Positions 1 through 5,848 of a stretch of DNA of 13,068 bases are shown here, piece after piece. Both the position numbers and the translations under genes were made by a program. The notes under the pieces are model-generated. The model made no database searches, was not told the DNA's origin, and worked only from the letters and a program-made list of their open reading frames with translations. Numbering within the stretch: position 1 is the stretch's first letter; each line of letters starts with the position of its first letter. Origin of the DNA: JBCCAG01 sp050331115 (GTDB lineage Bacteria; Cyanobacteriota; Cyanobacteriia; CAKZMO01); NCBI GenBank assembly GCA_050331115.1, contig JBHJHD010000169.1, positions 1 through 13,068 of the forward strand. Direction: 5' to 3'.

Positions 1-77
1 CCCGCTTCTTACTATCTTATTTATTTTAGAACGAACACCTCCACACCCAACTCCCGGCCCGCGGCGTGCTGCATTGC

Positions 78-110
78 GGGGGGGGCGCGCCGCCCCCCCC
101 CCCCCCCCCC
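78..110. repeat. G8 / C18 homopolymer block with an 8-bp GC palindrome between
   Basis: Eight G (78-85) are followed by CGCGCCG and then eighteen C (93-110). The junction contains the palindrome GGCGCGCC (84-91), and the G run can pair with part of the C run to make a pure-GC hairpin. It lies in the non-coding stretch 1-152, downstream of the SAM hydrolase gene (minus strand). Homopolymers this long are rare in bacterial genomes, and their length is often wrong in assemblies. It could be a real slippage-prone tract, a terminator-like stem without a T run, or a sequencing artefact. I see no gene in 1-152. Confidence 0.85.
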
Positions 111-126
111 ACTACCCGTACTCCAT

Positions 127-143
127 CAGCATGGGAAATGCTG
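127..143 (-). other. small inverted repeat just 3' of the SAM hydrolase gene
   Basis: CAGCAT (127-132) and ATGCTG (138-143) are perfect inverted arms around a 5-nt loop, about 10 bp past the stop codon of the minus-strand gene. No T run follows on the minus strand, so a classical rho-independent terminator is not supported. It may stabilise the 3' end of the transcript, or it may be chance. Confidence 0.3.
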
Positions 144-152
144 TAGCAGGAC

Positions 153-926
153 CTAGGGTCTGACTTTAATGAACTGCCCAACGCGGGCCTGAAGCACCTC
201 GCTCGCTGACCTGCCGTTGGCCGCGACTTCCACCCACCCATGGCTGCCGACCAGCGCCACTAGCTGCCCTGGGGCAGCGCTGCTGTAGCTGGTCCCAAAG
301 GGAATGCGGCGATCGCCAATCTGGGCAAACCGCGCCTGCTCGGCGTCCGCAGCGGCAATGTTAGAGATCAAGTTGCCAAAGCGGTCAATGTGCTGGATGA
401 CGCCATCTTGTCCTGGACTGACGGGCCTCAGCTCAGGGGGCTGCACGAGGGATGCAGGAGAAATCGACTGACCCACCTGATTTAGAGCTGTCCCTAGCGC
501 CAGGCGGGCGGCCACCGGCGCAAAGATGTCCCGCCCGTGGAACGTCCCGCTCGGGGTCGGGGTCCGCCAATAGGCAGCGTGAACCAGCGCCACCGCATGC
601 AGCGACGCTGGTCCGTGATGGCTCAGCAGACCAGTGAGCAGACCATTGTCCGGGCAGACGACAGTGCCCCAGGGAAACTGAACCGCCACGGCGCGGCGAT
701 CGCCCCCGACGCCGGGGTCTACCACCACCAGGTAAATCGTTCCGGCAGGAAAGTAGGGGTAGGCCGTCATTAGGTGAAACTGGGCCACCAGAATGTCCTG
801 GGGTGGGACGGCGTGGGTGAGGTCGATGCAGATAACCTGAGGGGCGATCGCCGCGATTACCCCTTTCATGACGCCGACGTATGCATCCTGGGTACCAAAG
901 TCTGTGAGTAGAGCAATGGGCGGCAT
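153..926 (-). CDS. S-adenosyl-L-methionine hydrolase (adenosine-forming), DUF62 / SAM hydroxide adenosyltransferase family
   Basis: This 257-residue protein matches the DUF62 family, which attacks S-adenosylmethionine with a water-derived hydroxide to give adenosine and methionine. It is probably cytosolic; I see no signal peptide or membrane segment. Visible family motifs are LLTDFG (residues 6-11), DAYVGVMKG, the IDLTH strand (35-38), VVVDPGVGGDRR (68-78), PDNGLL (92-97), TFHGRDIFAP (128-137), DRFGNLISNI and SHGWVEVA near the C-terminus. D70, R77 and H130 match the Asp-Arg-His set that defines the hydroxide branch, as opposed to the fluorinases and chlorinases. Length is normal. The ATG at 926 sits 34 bp after the stop of the DUF512 gene, so the two are probably co-transcribed. 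No strong ribosome site is visible. The physiological role in cyanobacteria is not established. Confidence 0.88.
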   Translation of the reverse strand: MPPIALLTDFGTQDAYVGVMKGVIAAIAPQVICIDLTHAVPPQDILVAQFHLMTAYPYFPAGTIYLVVVDPGVGGDRRAVAVQFPWGTVVCPDNGLLTGLLSHHGPASLHAVALVHAAYWRTPTPSGTFHGRDIFAPVAARLALGTALNQVGQSISPASLVQPPELRPVSPGQDGVIQHIDRFGNLISNIAAADAEQARFAQIGDRRIPFGTSYSSAAPGQLVALVGSHGWVEVAANGRSASEVLQARVGQFIKVRP

Positions 927-960
927 GGCGGCATCTGTCCAAAGGGCTGAGAGAACCAGC

Positions 961-2400
961 TCAGACTAGGCTGGCGCCGTCGGAGGGCAGGACCTCAGGG
1001 GACAAGAGCTCAGAGGGCAAGATCTCAGGGGGCAAGATCTCAGGGGGCAAGACTTCAGGGGGCGCGTCCCGCGCGCAAGCCTCGATCAGTGCCTCCACGT
1101 CGCTGACAACGTAAATTGGCGTTTGCAGCGCTTCAGCGACCGCCTCTACCGTCATGTCATCCAAGAACCTGGCCTCGTCATGCTTGAGCATGAGGGCGGG
1201 GAGTAAAATGCCGTCGCCCAAGTCCTGTCCCTGGAGGGTCAGTAAATCCTGCCCCGTCAGCAGCCCCGTGACGGTAATCTCCTGTCCCCAGTAGCGGCTG
1301 CGCAGTGGCGCTAGGTGCACCGCTAGGCCCTCTACCTGGTTGAGGCGCGCCGCCAGCGGGGCAAAAGCATATTCCACCGCGTTGCCCACCACCCAAGTCA
1401 AGCGGCGCGCCTCTCCTGCCGGCAGGGCCGTTGGTAGGGCGGCAGCCGCTTGGTAAAACTGATCTAAAAACTGGTGGATGGAGCCCACCCCGTTGCCAAT
1501 TTGCGGATAGTCCTCGTAATGCTCTGCAGGCGGCAGGTCCAGTCGCCCAATCAAAAACCACTCATCCGCCAGCCAAACGAAGCGAGAATTATGCTGCTGC
1601 AGAAAAGTCTCCTGCAGGGCGCTCACCCGGGCGATGACCTGACGGGCCGTCGCGGGGTCTACAGGAACCAGCTCGTCGGCGTCGGGGCGAAACCGCGTCA
1701 GCCCCACGGGCACCACGGCAGCAGAAAGGACGGTTGGCTTTTCTGAGGACTCTTCCGGGGCGTGAAACTCAGCGAGATCTCGCAGGGTGCGGGTGAGCTG
1801 CTCGCCATCGTTGATGCCCGGGCAGACCACTACCTGAGCGTGGATTTGCAGCCGGTGCTGCCGAAACCACCGCAGCTGGTCTAAAATCTGCCCGGCCCTG
1901 GGGTTCTTCAGCAGCCGCGATCGCACGTCTGGATCTGTGGCGTGCACCGAGACGTAGAGCGGCGAGAGCCGCAGCCGGGCGATGCGGTCCCATTCGCTGG
2001 GGGGGAGGTTGGTCAGGGTCAGGTAGCTGCCGTAGAGAAAGCTGAGCCGGTAGTCGTCGTCTTTAAGGTAAAGGGTTTGGCGCTTGCCGGGGGGCTGCTG
2101 GTCGATAAAGCAAAACGGGCAGCGGTTGTTGCACTGAATTAGACCGTCAAATAGGGCGGTCTCGAACTCCAGCCCTAGGTCGTCGTCTAGGTCCTTCTCA
2201 AGCTCTACCTCGTGCAGCTCATTATCACTGTCGAGCACCTGCAGGATGAGCACCTCGTCAGCGCAGAGAAACCGGTAGTCAATTAGGTCACGGGGCCGCT
2301 CGCCATTGACGCTCACAAGGCGATCGCCCGGCTCAAAGCCGAGGTCTTCGGCAATGGAGTCGGGCAGGACATAGGTAACAAGGGCAGGCTGAATAGGCAT
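961..2400 (-). CDS. DUF512 family radical-SAM protein with N-terminal PDZ-like region and repeat-extended C-terminus
   Basis: This 479-residue protein has the order of the cyanobacterial DUF512 radical-SAM family. Residues 8-40 are a PDZ-like segment (PDSIAEDLGFEPGDRLVSVNG). A radical-SAM core follows with C90-N-N-R-C94-P-F-C97, the CxxxCxxC motif that would bind a [4Fe-4S] cluster and S-adenosylmethionine, flanked by LFDGLIQ and FIDQ. Residues from about 290 on (RLDLPPAEHYEDYPQIGNGVG) belong to the DUF512 part. The reaction is unknown. I infer a cytosolic iron-sulfur enzyme. The last 34 or so residues are a proline/glutamate tail of five degenerate PPEIL-type units encoded by a 15-bp tandem repeat, beyond the conserved domain. 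The gene lies 78 bp after uppP and 34 bp before the SAM hydrolase, all on the minus strand. The ATG at 2400 starts directly on the PDZ-like segment, which supports this start. Confidence 0.88.
   Translation of the reverse strand: MPIQPALVTYVLPDSIAEDLGFEPGDRLVSVNGERPRDLIDYRFLCADEVLILQVLDSDNELHEVELEKDLDDDLGLEFETALFDGLIQCNNRCPFCFIDQQPPGKRQTLYLKDDDYRLSFLYGSYLTLTNLPPSEWDRIARLRLSPLYVSVHATDPDVRSRLLKNPRAGQILDQLRWFRQHRLQIHAQVVVCPGINDGEQLTRTLRDLAEFHAPEESSEKPTVLSAAVVPVGLTRFRPDADELVPVDPATARQVIARVSALQETFLQQHNSRFVWLADEWFLIGRLDLPPAEHYEDYPQIGNGVGSIHQFLDQFYQAAAALPTALPAGEARRLTWVVGNAVEYAFAPLAARLNQVEGLAVHLAPLRSRYWGQEITVTGLLTGQDLLTLQGQDLGDGILLPALMLKHDEARFLDDMTVEAVAEALQTPIYVVSDVEALIEACARDAPPEVLPPEILPPEILPSELLSPEVLPSDGASLV
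985..1059 (-). repeat. 15-bp tandem repeat, 5 copies, at the 3' end of the DUF512 gene
   Basis: On the plus strand the unit is GGGCAAGATCTCAGG. Copies at 1015-1029 and 1030-1044 are identical, 1045-1059 differs by one base, and 985-999 and 1000-1014 are more diverged. Read on the coding strand it gives pentapeptides PPEVL, PPEIL, PPEIL, PSELL, SPEVL. The central copies are freshest, as expected from recent duplication of a unit that keeps the reading frame. Confidence 0.93.
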
Positions 2401-2460
2401 AGGCTAATTTTACCGCAGCCGATTTTACCAGAGCGATCTTACACCAGCGCGATTTTAGAG
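2401..2460 (-). repeat. phased TAAAAT-containing imperfect repeat upstream of the DUF512 gene
   Basis: The 78-bp spacer between uppP and the DUF512 gene contains four minus-strand copies of TAAAAT or TAAGAT. On the plus strand they begin at 2407, 2422, 2436 and 2452, so steps are 15, 14 and 16 bp. Flanking bases (GGTAAAATCG, CGCT) are also partly conserved. The hexamer resembles a sigma70 -10 box, so one or more copies could serve as an internal promoter for the DUF512 and SAM hydrolase genes. I find no convincing -35 box. Confidence 0.6.
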
Positions 2461-2478
2461 GTCCCTTTTTGACGAGAG

Positions 2479-3387
2479 CTAGCTATTTTCCACAAGCCCT
2501 AAAGCGATCGCCGCCAGAATCACCACCCCAAACCCCAGCCGGTACCAGACAAATACCCAAGTGTTGTGGTTCTGCAAATACTTGATCAGCCAGGCGATCG
2601 CCGCGTAGGAGGACGCCGCCGAGGCAATCAGACCGGCGATCAGGGGCACCAGGCCGATACCGCCAAAGTTAGACTCCAGTAGGCCAACAAACTCCACCAG
2701 CCCCGCTAGGGTAATGGCCGGAATGCCCAGGAGAAACGAAAACCGCGCCGCCGTGGAGCGCTCTAGCCCCATGAATAGGCCCGCCGTCAGCGTAGAGCCC
2801 GAGCGAGACACGCCGGGAATTAAGGCTAAGGCCTGGGCGCAGCCCATCAGAATGCCGTCCTGGGTACCCAGCTTCTCTAAGTTACGGGTCCGCTTTCCCA
2901 CCTGCTCGGCCAATGCCAGCAGTAGGGCCATCACAATAGAAGCCGCAGCGATCGCCCCCATGCTGCGGATGGGAGAGTTGTCCAGGTCGGGAATCAAGGC
3001 CTTCATCAGCAGGCCGCAAATGACAATGGGAAAGGTCCCCAAGAAAATGCCCAAGCCGATGCGAAAATCCTGAGACTGGTAATCTGACTTGGCGATCGCC
3101 CGCACCGTCCCCATAAGCACCTGCGTCAGATCGTCCCAAAAATACCAAATGATAGCGACAATGCTGCCCAGCTGGATAATGGCGGTAAAGGCGACGCCGG
3201 GGTCTCCCCAGCCTAGGGCGACCGGCACCGCTTTCATGTGGGCCGTGCTGCTGATGGGCAGAAACTCCGTCAGCCCCTGCACGATTCCCAGAACAATGGA
3301 CTTAAAAACGTCTAGCTCGGCAACGCCGCCGTCCGCAGACCCGGTCGGGCTCTGAAGTAAAAAACAACTGCGAAATAAAAAAGGCAT
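2479..3387 (-). CDS. uppP: undecaprenyl-diphosphatase UppP (BacA family)
   Basis: This integral membrane enzyme removes a phosphate from undecaprenyl diphosphate, regenerating the lipid carrier for peptidoglycan and surface polysaccharide synthesis. It gives basal bacitracin resistance. The 302-residue protein carries family motif 1, VQGLTEFLPISSTAH (36-50), with Q37 and E41 as the (E/Q)xxxE pair and H50. It also carries motif 2, PGVSRSGST (191-199), with R195. Several hydrophobic helices follow, for example 69-84, 110-132, 143-161, 243-266 and 278-298. The ATG at 3387 gives about 26 residues before the first conserved helix. No other start codon lies in that stretch, and cyanobacterial family members often have such an extension. 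It is first in the minus-strand cluster and divergent from the DUF3120 gene. Confidence 0.95.
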   Translation of the reverse strand: MPFLFRSCFLLQSPTGSADGGVAELDVFKSIVLGIVQGLTEFLPISSTAHMKAVPVALGWGDPGVAFTAIIQLGSIVAIIWYFWDDLTQVLMGTVRAIAKSDYQSQDFRIGLGIFLGTFPIVICGLLMKALIPDLDNSPIRSMGAIAAASIVMALLLALAEQVGKRTRNLEKLGTQDGILMGCAQALALIPGVSRSGSTLTAGLFMGLERSTAARFSFLLGIPAITLAGLVEFVGLLESNFGGIGLVPLIAGLIASAASSYAAIAWLIKYLQNHNTWVFVWYRLGFGVVILAAIALGLVENS

Positions 3388-3716
3388 ATAGGTATCCAGT
3401 CAATTGTTGAGCCAGTGTTGAGTCAATCAACTCGCTTCTAAATTTAGGTCGTTCGTATAGCTCAAATCAGGCATGCGACTTCAGATCTCTCTTCAGTGGG
3501 TCCAGCTTAGGAGCAGGACATCACAGCAGCAAGCCACCGGCGTGAATTTCAGAAAAATTTCATATTTTTACGGGTAGCGAGGGCGAAACCGGCTCTGGCG
3601 CTCATTTAACCCGGGAAAGATGATTTTTACGAAAATTCGCACTACACTGCGTATATACCCCCCAGGGGCATATTACCGAACCCCCCGTTGCGCGCGCTTG
3701 TAGTATATTAAGAAAC
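3388..3716. other. divergent intergenic region between uppP and the DUF3120 gene
   Basis: This 329-bp non-coding spacer should hold promoters for both flanking genes. Near uppP it has an 11-bp direct repeat and a palindrome (listed separately). Around 3541-3640 it turns AT-rich, with repeated short motifs such as AATTTCA and TTTTTACG. At 3646-3657 the sequence ACTGCGTATATA gives a -10-like box (3652-3657), and a second TATATT lies at 3704-3709, only 7 bp before the GTG. Neither has a clear -35 box. There are also C6 runs near 3660 and 3681. No HIP1 octamer and no credible ORF is present. Confidence 0.6.
3405..3431. promoter_or_regulatory. candidate regulator-binding repeat upstream of uppP
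   Basis: TGTTGAGCCAG (3405-3415) is followed immediately by TGTTGAGTCAA (3416-3426), an adjacent direct repeat differing at two positions. The second copy extends into the inverted repeat GTTGA-gtcaa-TCAAC (3417-3431). On the minus strand the same DNA contains TTGACT twice. It lies 18-44 bp upstream of the uppP start codon, so it could bind a regulator or form -35 elements. No matching -10 box is evident and the regulator is unknown. Confidence 0.4.
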
Positions 3717-4445
3717 GTGAACCGAATCTCATCTCCACCCTTGGCCTACACAACTCTGCCCCAGCATTCCCCAATCGATCTCGAGGTGCTCCCGGTTCGC
3801 CCGGCGCTGCGCCAGCCCTGGCTTATCTTTGCAGGCGCGATTTTTCTGGTCTCTGTACCCGTCTTTTTTCAGGCTCCTTTGGTTCGCGTTGCCCCTTTCC
3901 TGAGCTTCGACCTGCTTTTAGTTTGGTGGGCAGTGGCACTGCTGCTGAGGTCTCGCCCCTCGCTCGCGTCTTGGGGAGATCTGGTCATGGGGTTCGCCTG
4001 GACCTGGCTCGCGGGCACAATCTACTGGGGCTGGCTCAGGTGGGAGCCGCTCTTGCATCTGCCCGTCGAGGCAATCGGCCTGCCGTTTACGGTTATGGCC
4101 ATCCGGCGGCGCGACGTCCATATTGGTCACTGGTTTTACGTCGGGTCTCTGTTTGGGACGGCGCTGACCGACGCCTACTTCTATCTAGTTAACCTCATCC
4201 CTGACTGGCGATCGCTGATGGTAGTTGAGCCTGATTTTGCACAGCCCGTGCTCAGCGCGGCAGTGTTAAAGGTTCAAACGCCCTGGGGTCTGGGATGCGC
4301 CACCGTTCTGATTGCCGTTCTCTTAGCGATGGGCTGGCCCCCGCTAAAATCCTCACAGCTGTCCCGATGGGCCTTCAGCGGTGCCGTATTAAGTACTCTG
4401 TTGGTGGATGGTCTATTCTGGATAGCCGCCACCGCTGCAGCATGA
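3717..4445 (+). CDS. DUF3120 family cyanobacterial membrane protein
   Basis: The 242-residue product resembles the DUF3120 family, known mainly from cyanobacteria and without assigned function. Recognisable conserved stretches are LVSVPVFFQAPLVR (44-57), GDLVMGFAWTWLAGTIYWGW (87-106), RWEPLLHLPVEAIGLPF (108-124), WFYVGSLFGTALTDAYFYL (139-157) and LIPDWRSLM (160-168). Hydrophobic segments at about 35-55, 60-78, 88-106, 139-160, 191-207 and 218-238 suggest five or six membrane spans. The first 34 residues are polar and variable. The start is GTG at 3717; the conserved region begins near residue 34, so a slightly later start cannot be excluded. There is no good ribosome site, and a TATATT box lies only 7 bp upstream, so the message could be leaderless. 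It is monocistronic or upstream of the cyclase with a 233-bp gap. Confidence 0.82.
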   Translation: MNRISSPPLAYTTLPQHSPIDLEVLPVRPALRQPWLIFAGAIFLVSVPVFFQAPLVRVAPFLSFDLLLVWWAVALLLRSRPSLASWGDLVMGFAWTWLAGTIYWGWLRWEPLLHLPVEAIGLPFTVMAIRRRDVHIGHWFYVGSLFGTALTDAYFYLVNLIPDWRSLMVVEPDFAQPVLSAAVLKVQTPWGLGCATVLIAVLLAMGWPPLKSSQLSRWAFSGAVLSTLLVDGLFWIAATAAA

Positions 4446-4483
4446 AAGATGTGATGATGTGACTTAAGCTTCCGCGGCTTGGT

Positions 4484-4489
4484 TATAAT
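4484..4489 (+). promoter_or_regulatory. candidate -10 box (TATAAT) for the cyclase leader
   Basis: A perfect TATAAT lies in the 233-bp gap between the DUF3120 and cyclase genes. The -35 region is weak: GACTTA at 4461-4466 gives a 17-bp spacer. Transcription from about 4496 would produce a leader of about 180 nt before the GTG of the cyclase, which includes the predicted three-way junction. Confidence 0.5.
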
Positions 4490-4515
4490 CAGCTTGTGGT
4501 TTTCGGCCTTCGATA

Positions 4516-4613
4516 GGATGGTCGAGCCTGATTGAGGCTATTTCAGTCAGTTAGAGCGTCTAGCAGCGCTCTCGACCACCCAGGGCCCGCATTAGTTTGA
4601 GACATTAGCGGGC
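4516..4613 (+). ncRNA. predicted structured leader: three-way junction plus 3' hairpin upstream of the adenylyl cyclase
   Basis: Hand folding shows three helices that fit without gaps or overlap. P1 pairs 4516-4524 with 4573-4581 (8 pairs, one A-C mismatch). P2 pairs AGCCT (4525-4529) with AGGCT (4535-4539), loop GATTG. P3 pairs AGAGCG (4553-4558) with CGCTCT (4567-4572), 8-nt loop. P2 starts the base after P1's 5' strand and P3 ends the base before P1's 3' strand; the only junction strand is 4540-4552. The P2 loop GATTG could pair with CAGTC (4544-4548) as a pseudoknot, with one G-U pair. Downstream, GCCCGC (4585-4590) pairs with GCGGGC (4608-4613), mutually exclusive with the smaller CGGG-cta-CCCG hairpin (4609-4619). 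It matches no known cyanobacterial RNA that I recognise. It may be a cis-regulator, a small RNA, or chance. Confidence 0.4.
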
Positions 4614-4678
4614 TACCCGTCAGAATGCATCTTTACCACAAGCGGGAAATGGAGACATAACAGCGGCCTACATCTGCG

Positions 4679-5683
4679 GTGAATTCACAATCTCTTCCCC
4701 ATCTAATTCTTCATACTGAGTCAGGGAAGCGCTATATTTCCCTGGCAGGTAGCAATTGCTGGACGATTGGGCGCGGTGACGACAACAACTTCGTGTTGCC
4801 CGATCGCTGGATTTCACGCAACCACGCAATGCTCCAGCGCATGGAAACTGGAGAGTTTTACCTGATTGATCTGGGCAGCCGTAACGGTTCCTTTGTCGAG
4901 GGGCGGCGCGTTACGGTGCCGGTGACGCTGAAGAACGGCGATCGCCTCACGTTTGGTCAGACCCATCTAGAATTTCACAGCCCTCGCTCAAGCTTTTCAG
5001 CCGACGAGCCAGGATTCGGCGACAGCGGTTCCCAAGACCATACCGCTACGGCCATGCTGCACGTGCGCCGCATGATCTCGGTGCTGGTAATGGACATTCG
5101 CAACTTCACCGGCATGACCCGCGAGCTCGATGAGACGGTCCTCTCTGAGACGATCGGGACCTGGTTCCGCCGGGCCGGCGATATCATCCGCGACTACGGC
5201 AGCTGGGTCGATAAGTACATTGGCGACGCCATCATGGCCGTCTGGATCCACGGGGCCGAGACCGTCAGCCACGAAGAGATGATGGAGATCGCCAAGGCCA
5301 TCAACGACCTGCACAAGATGACGAGCGAGCTGCACCTGCTGTATCCCCTCAACGCTCCGGTGAGGGTTGGGGCGGGGCTCAACACTGGCTATGCCATGGT
5401 GGGCAACACCGGCACTGGCGACCACCCCGACTACACGGCGCTGGGCGATACGGTAAATGCGGCATTTCGCCTGGAGTCATCGACTAAGCAGCTCGGCGTT
5501 GACATCGCCTTTGGCGAAACCGCCTATCAATACCTCAAGGGCGATGACGCTATGTCTATGGACACATCAGAACTGTTCAAGCCCTACAGCCTAAGTCTCA
5601 AGGGGTACGACCTGCCGACAAAGACCTATGCGGGCACGTTTGCCGATCTCGATCGGTTCCTGACTCTGGGCAGAAAGCTTTAG
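4679..5683 (+). CDS. FHA-domain class III adenylyl cyclase (Cya1-like)
   Basis: This 334-residue protein makes 3',5'-cyclic AMP from ATP. Size and order match Synechocystis Cya1 (FHA then cyclase). The N-terminal FHA domain (about 28-98) shows the phosphothreonine-binding motifs GRGDDN (31-36), SRNH (46-49) and GSRNGSF (66-72), so it should bind a phosphorylated protein partner. A linker (101-130) leads to the catalytic domain (about 131-325). Catalytic residues visible are metal ligands D139 (VMDIRNF) and D183 (GDAIMAVW), adenine-selecting K179 and T253 (YTALGD), and transition-state N260 and R264 (VNAAFRLE). Thr at 253 instead of Asp is the feature of the subclass associated with bicarbonate response. 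No membrane segment is seen. The start is GTG at 4679: an in-frame stop at 4658-4660 excludes anything longer, and the FHA fold begins soon after. The ribosome site is weak. Confidence 0.9.
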   Translation: MNSQSLPHLILHTESGKRYISLAGSNCWTIGRGDDNNFVLPDRWISRNHAMLQRMETGEFYLIDLGSRNGSFVEGRRVTVPVTLKNGDRLTFGQTHLEFHSPRSSFSADEPGFGDSGSQDHTATAMLHVRRMISVLVMDIRNFTGMTRELDETVLSETIGTWFRRAGDIIRDYGSWVDKYIGDAIMAVWIHGAETVSHEEMMEIAKAINDLHKMTSELHLLYPLNAPVRVGAGLNTGYAMVGNTGTGDHPDYTALGDTVNAAFRLESSTKQLGVDIAFGETAYQYLKGDDAMSMDTSELFKPYSLSLKGYDLPTKTYAGTFADLDRFLTLGRKL

Positions 5684-5721
5684 ATTCAGCGCTTCAGGCC
5701 GAGGCTTTAGGGCTAGCGCTA

Positions 5722-5750
5722 TTGACTCATTGCGGCGTACTGCGTATAAA
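5722..5750 (+). promoter_or_regulatory. sigma70-type promoter of the AMIN-domain gene
   Basis: TTGACT (5722-5727) and TATAAA (5745-5750) are separated by exactly 17 bp, the best -35/-10 pair in the window. Transcription should start near 5757, leaving about 90 nt of leader. The leader has a small hairpin TGTAG-gtttttt-CTACA. The decamer ACTGCGTATA covering the -10 box (5739-5748) recurs at 3646-3655, upstream of the DUF3120 gene. Confidence 0.72.
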
Positions 5751-5848
5751 TAGTCAGACTCGCCCGTAGATTTCTGACTGTAGGTTTTTTCTACACTTTG
5801 GCGCTATAGGTACAGTCTGCTCTGTCGCCCTAAATTTTACGGTGTGCC

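Noticed and set aside
26..241. 71-aa minus-strand frame
   Set aside because: It consists mainly of the translated homopolymer block (a glycine run) and overlaps the 3' end of the SAM hydrolase gene; no family resemblance.
433..942. 169-aa minus-strand frame
   Set aside because: It overlaps the SAM hydrolase gene in another frame; Arg/Pro/Gly-rich composition typical of a shadow frame in GC-rich DNA.
5688..5720. Terminator after the cyclase gene (AGCGCT twice)
   Set aside because: Only a 6-bp self-palindromic arm with a 21-nt loop and no T run; too weak to call.
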